Assembly (NCBI GenBank): GCA_002049825.1
Contig: MVCZ01000088.1
Span: 1-8,649, forward strand
Length of the DNA stretch: 8,649 bases
Direction: 5' to 3'
Origin: Candidatus Zhuqueibacterota bacterium 4484_188
Lineage (GTDB): Bacteria > Calditrichota > Calditrichia > RBG-13-44-9
The number at the start of each line of letters is the position of its first letter. The first letter of the stretch is position 1. The position numbers and the translations under genes were made by a program. This document shows positions 7,110-8,649 of this stretch, piece after piece. Under the pieces are notes generated by a model. The model had not been told where the DNA came from. It worked only from the letters and a program-made list of their open reading frames with translations, and did not search any database.

Positions 7110-8288
7110 TTACCGGTAATATTCGTAATAATCTGCGCCCAGATGGGTAATCTGCTCCTCGCCCATAATGTAGCGCAATGTGTTTTTCAATTTCATCAAT
7201 TGAATGAAAAGATCGTGCTCGGGATAAAGCTCCGGCAGATGCATCGGGCTTTTATAGTAGAAGGAGAGCCATTCCTGGATACCGGTAAAATTTGCCCGGC
7301 GGGCTAAATCCATAAACAGTGCCAGGTCCAAAACAATGGGCGCCGCCAAAATACTGTCCCGGCAAAGGAAATCCACCTTGATTTGCATGGGGTAACCAAG
7401 CCATCCGAAAATATCCAGGTTGTCCCAGCCTTCTTTGTTGTCGCCGCGCGGCGGGTAATAATTGATGCGAACCTTGTGGTAGTAATTGCTGTAAAGCTCG
7501 GGGTACACTTCCGGTTGCAGAATCTGATCCAGCACCGAGAGTTTACTTTCTTCTTTGGTTTTAAAGGAACCCGGATCGTCCAGCACTTCGCCGTCGCGGT
7601 TTCCTAAAATGTTGGTGGAAAACCAGCCGTTCAAACCTAACAGCCGGGCTTTGAGACCGGGCGCCAGAATGGTTTTCATCAGTGTTTGCCCGGTTTTAAA
7701 ATCTTTGCCCGAAATCGGCGTACTGGTTTCTTTAGCCAGCTCAAACATTGCCGGGAAATCGGTGCTGAGATTGGGAGCACCGTTAGCGTAAGGAATACCT
7801 AATTTCAGCGCGGCATAAGCGTAAATCATGCTGGGAGCAATGGCAGGATGATTCTCTTTCAGCCCTTTTTCGAAAGCATCCAGGCTCTGGTGAACTTCTT
7901 CCTTTTTCAGAAACACCTCTGTGCTGCCGGTCCATACCGCCACCACCCGGTCGAGCCGGTTGTTTTCTTTGAAGGCGGTCATGTCGTCCATCAGCATCCG
8001 GGCGTAATCCCATTTGGTTTTAGCCGACTTAATATATTTCCCGTCTAACAGTTTCACATAGTCGCGGCTGAAAACACCGCGCATGGGCTTGATGGCTTCC
8101 AGTTCGGGCTGGATTTGATCCAGTAACCCTTTCTTCAACACGCCGGCTTTCAATGACGCCTGGTAGGCATTGTCTTCAAAAATATCCCAGCCGCCAAATA
8201 CCAGGTCATCCAATTCTGCCAACGGGACAAATTCTTTAATCATCGGCACCCGTTTCTCGGTGCGCTTGCCAAGTCGAATTGTACCCAT
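7110..8288 (-). CDS. ino1: Inositol-3-phosphate synthase, main open frame lacking the N-terminal NAD motif
   Basis: This uninterrupted 392-residue frame starts at the Met of TQMGTIRLGKR. The Met is internal in the family and has no Shine-Dalgarno (gttaacccag precedes it). Family signatures are abundant and in order: DDLVFGGWDIFEDNAY (27-42), GAPNLSTD (170-177), PISGKDFKTGQTLMKT (191-206), FSTNILGNRDGEVLDDP (223-239), FKTKEESKLSV (242-252), HKVRINYYPPRGDNKEGWDN (271-290), VDFLCRDSILAAP (305-317) and YKSPMH (345-350). The lysines in these blocks and the NRDG element correspond to the active site in characterised synthases. It is of the Bacteroidetes-like rather than the eukaryotic or actinobacterial type. 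All catalytic blocks are intact, so only NAD binding is lost. Codon use and quality match tmk and the MATE gene. Confidence 0.9.
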   Translation of the reverse strand: MGTIRLGKRTEKRVPMIKEFVPLAELDDLVFGGWDIFEDNAYQASLKAGVLKKGLLDQIQPELEAIKPMRGVFSRDYVKLLDGKYIKSAKTKWDYARMLMDDMTAFKENNRLDRVVAVWTGSTEVFLKKEEVHQSLDAFEKGLKENHPAIAPSMIYAYAALKLGIPYANGAPNLSTDFPAMFELAKETSTPISGKDFKTGQTLMKTILAPGLKARLLGLNGWFSTNILGNRDGEVLDDPGSFKTKEESKLSVLDQILQPEVYPELYSNYYHKVRINYYPPRGDNKEGWDNLDIFGWLGYPMQIKVDFLCRDSILAAPIVLDLALFMDLARRANFTGIQEWLSFYYKSPMHLPELYPEHDLFIQLMKLKNTLRYIMGEEQITHLGADYYEYYR

Positions 8289-8374
8289 CTGGGTTAACGA
8301 ACCGATAGGGCGTGCAAGGTTATTCCCAGTTTGCCTTCTGCAGGGGCAACTTCAACTTTCGGCATTTTTTCCAT
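7110..8374 (-). pseudogene. ino1: Inositol-3-phosphate synthase with out-of-frame deletion of the NAD-binding motif
   Basis: This enzyme converts glucose 6-phosphate to inositol 3-phosphate using NAD+, the first step to inositol lipids. The true start is the ATG at 8374: it has an ideal AAGGAG six bases upstream and opens MEKMPKVEVAPAEGKLGI, as relatives do. That frame then leaves the family sequence and stops at 8294-8296. The frame starting at about 8318 (LARPIGSLTQ) rejoins the family and runs to the normal C-terminus. From memory of Bacteroidetes homologues, about 20-25 residues belong between GKLGI and LARPIGS, including the Gly-rich Rossmann turn that holds NAD+. The missing length must be 1 modulo 3, for example 67, 70 or 73 nt. 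Adding it would give about 440 residues, the normal size. As read, no functional enzyme can be made. A sequence or assembly fault is a serious alternative. Confidence 0.85.
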
Positions 8375-8380
8375 CTTCTT

Positions 8381-8386
8381 CTCCTT
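8381..8386 (-). promoter_or_regulatory. Strong Shine-Dalgarno that fixes the ino1 start
   Basis: The minus strand reads AAGGAG, then six bases (aagaag), then ATG at 8374. It is the best ribosome binding site in the window and shows that translation of ino1 begins upstream of the deletion, not at the internal Met at 8288. Confidence 0.8.
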
Positions 8387-8413
8387 AGTTACGTCTGTTG
8401 AATCATTCTTTCC

Positions 8414-8436
8414 ACGGGTTTCAAACAAGTACCCGT
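8414..8436. promoter_or_regulatory. Inverted repeat in the ino1 leader
   Basis: The six-base arms acgggt (8414-8419) and acccgt (8431-8436) are perfect complements separated by 11 bases. They lie 40-62 bases upstream of the ino1 start. The half-site spacing would suit a dimeric repressor, or the RNA could form a weak hairpin. Nothing else supports either role, so this is a tentative site. Confidence 0.25.
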
Positions 8437-8479
8437 TTTGCTACAATCATTAACTTAAATTGCCTTCCTACCCGCTGTT

Positions 8480-8539
8480 CGGGGATTCCGGCAATCAAGA
8501 GGTCAATTACGGGGATTCCGGCAATCAAGAGGTCAATTA
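8480..8539. repeat. Perfect 30-bp tandem duplication upstream of ino1
   Basis: Two identical adjacent 30-bp units occupy 8480-8509 and 8510-8539, each starting cggggattccgg and ending ggtcaatta. There is no spacer between them, so this is not a CRISPR array. A 30-bp period is close to three DNA turns and would put both copies on one face of the helix, which suits a doubled protein-binding site. A recent slippage duplication or an assembly effect explains it equally well. Confidence 0.8.
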
Positions 8540-8649
8540 ATAAATTTTATCATGTTGCGCTATTTTCTCTCACTTTAATTAAAAGGGAAACAGCCGGCAG
8601 GGTGGGGCGCTTCCGGCGGTTGGCATGCGTTTTTCAGAAACAGTATTTT

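Larger units (their letters stand above)
8375..8649. other. Gene-free upstream region at the window end
   Basis: Apart from the ino1 ribosome binding site, the inverted repeat and the 30-bp duplication, I see no coding sequence here. The part beyond 8540 starts AT-rich (taataaattttatcatg) and ends GC-richer. The upstream neighbour gene lies outside the window, so whether ino1 has its own promoter here is likely but not shown. Confidence 0.4.

Noticed and set aside
8480..8539. Possible CRISPR array from the 30-bp repeat
   Set aside because: The two units abut with no spacer, there are only two copies and no cas gene is present.

Overview
The window reads as chromosomal DNA of a diderm (Gram-negative) bacterium. 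Every recognisable gene lies on the minus strand, so transcription runs from high to low coordinates. The organism is inferred to be an FCB-superphylum-like lineage (Bacteroidota, Calditrichota or a relative). The reasons are a Bacteroidetes-type inositol-3-phosphate synthase, a tamB gene followed directly by an Omp85 gene, and weak Shine-Dalgarno signals at most starts. No rRNA or tRNA is present to settle this.

Layout in transcription order: (1) 8375-8649 is a gene-free leader with a perfect 30-bp tandem duplication and a small inverted repeat. (2) 8374-7110 is inositol-3-phosphate synthase, broken near its N-terminus, with a convincing intrinsic terminator at 7067-7100. (3) 6840-5485 is an intact MATE-family efflux transporter. 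(4) 5389-4730 is intact thymidylate kinase. (5) 4729-4340 is a 390-bp gene-free stretch with a REP-like palindrome and several hairpins. (6) 4339-658 is a TamB-family envelope protein gene split over three reading frames. (7) 585-1 is the 5' part of an Omp85-family (BamA/TamA-like) gene, also frameshifted and cut by the window edge.

TamB and the Omp85 protein probably act together in moving proteins or lipids to the outer membrane. Inositol-3-phosphate synthase makes the precursor for inositol phospholipids. Tmk supplies dTDP, and the MATE protein exports small cationic or drug-like compounds. Apart from the tamB-omp85 pair, the genes look like ordinary housekeeping neighbours.

The most striking observation is that three of the five genes (ino1, tamB, omp85) carry frame-breaking losses, while tmk and the MATE gene are intact. 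In ino1 and omp85 the flanking protein sequence resumes after a missing conserved block: roughly 20-25 residues including the glycine-rich NAD motif in ino1, and roughly 30 residues across POTRA1/POTRA2 in omp85. tamB has one probable short loss and one probable single-base loss. This may be real decay, but misassembly or sequencing error is at least as likely and should be excluded first. I did not find a defence system, CRISPR array, transposon or other clearly novel system.
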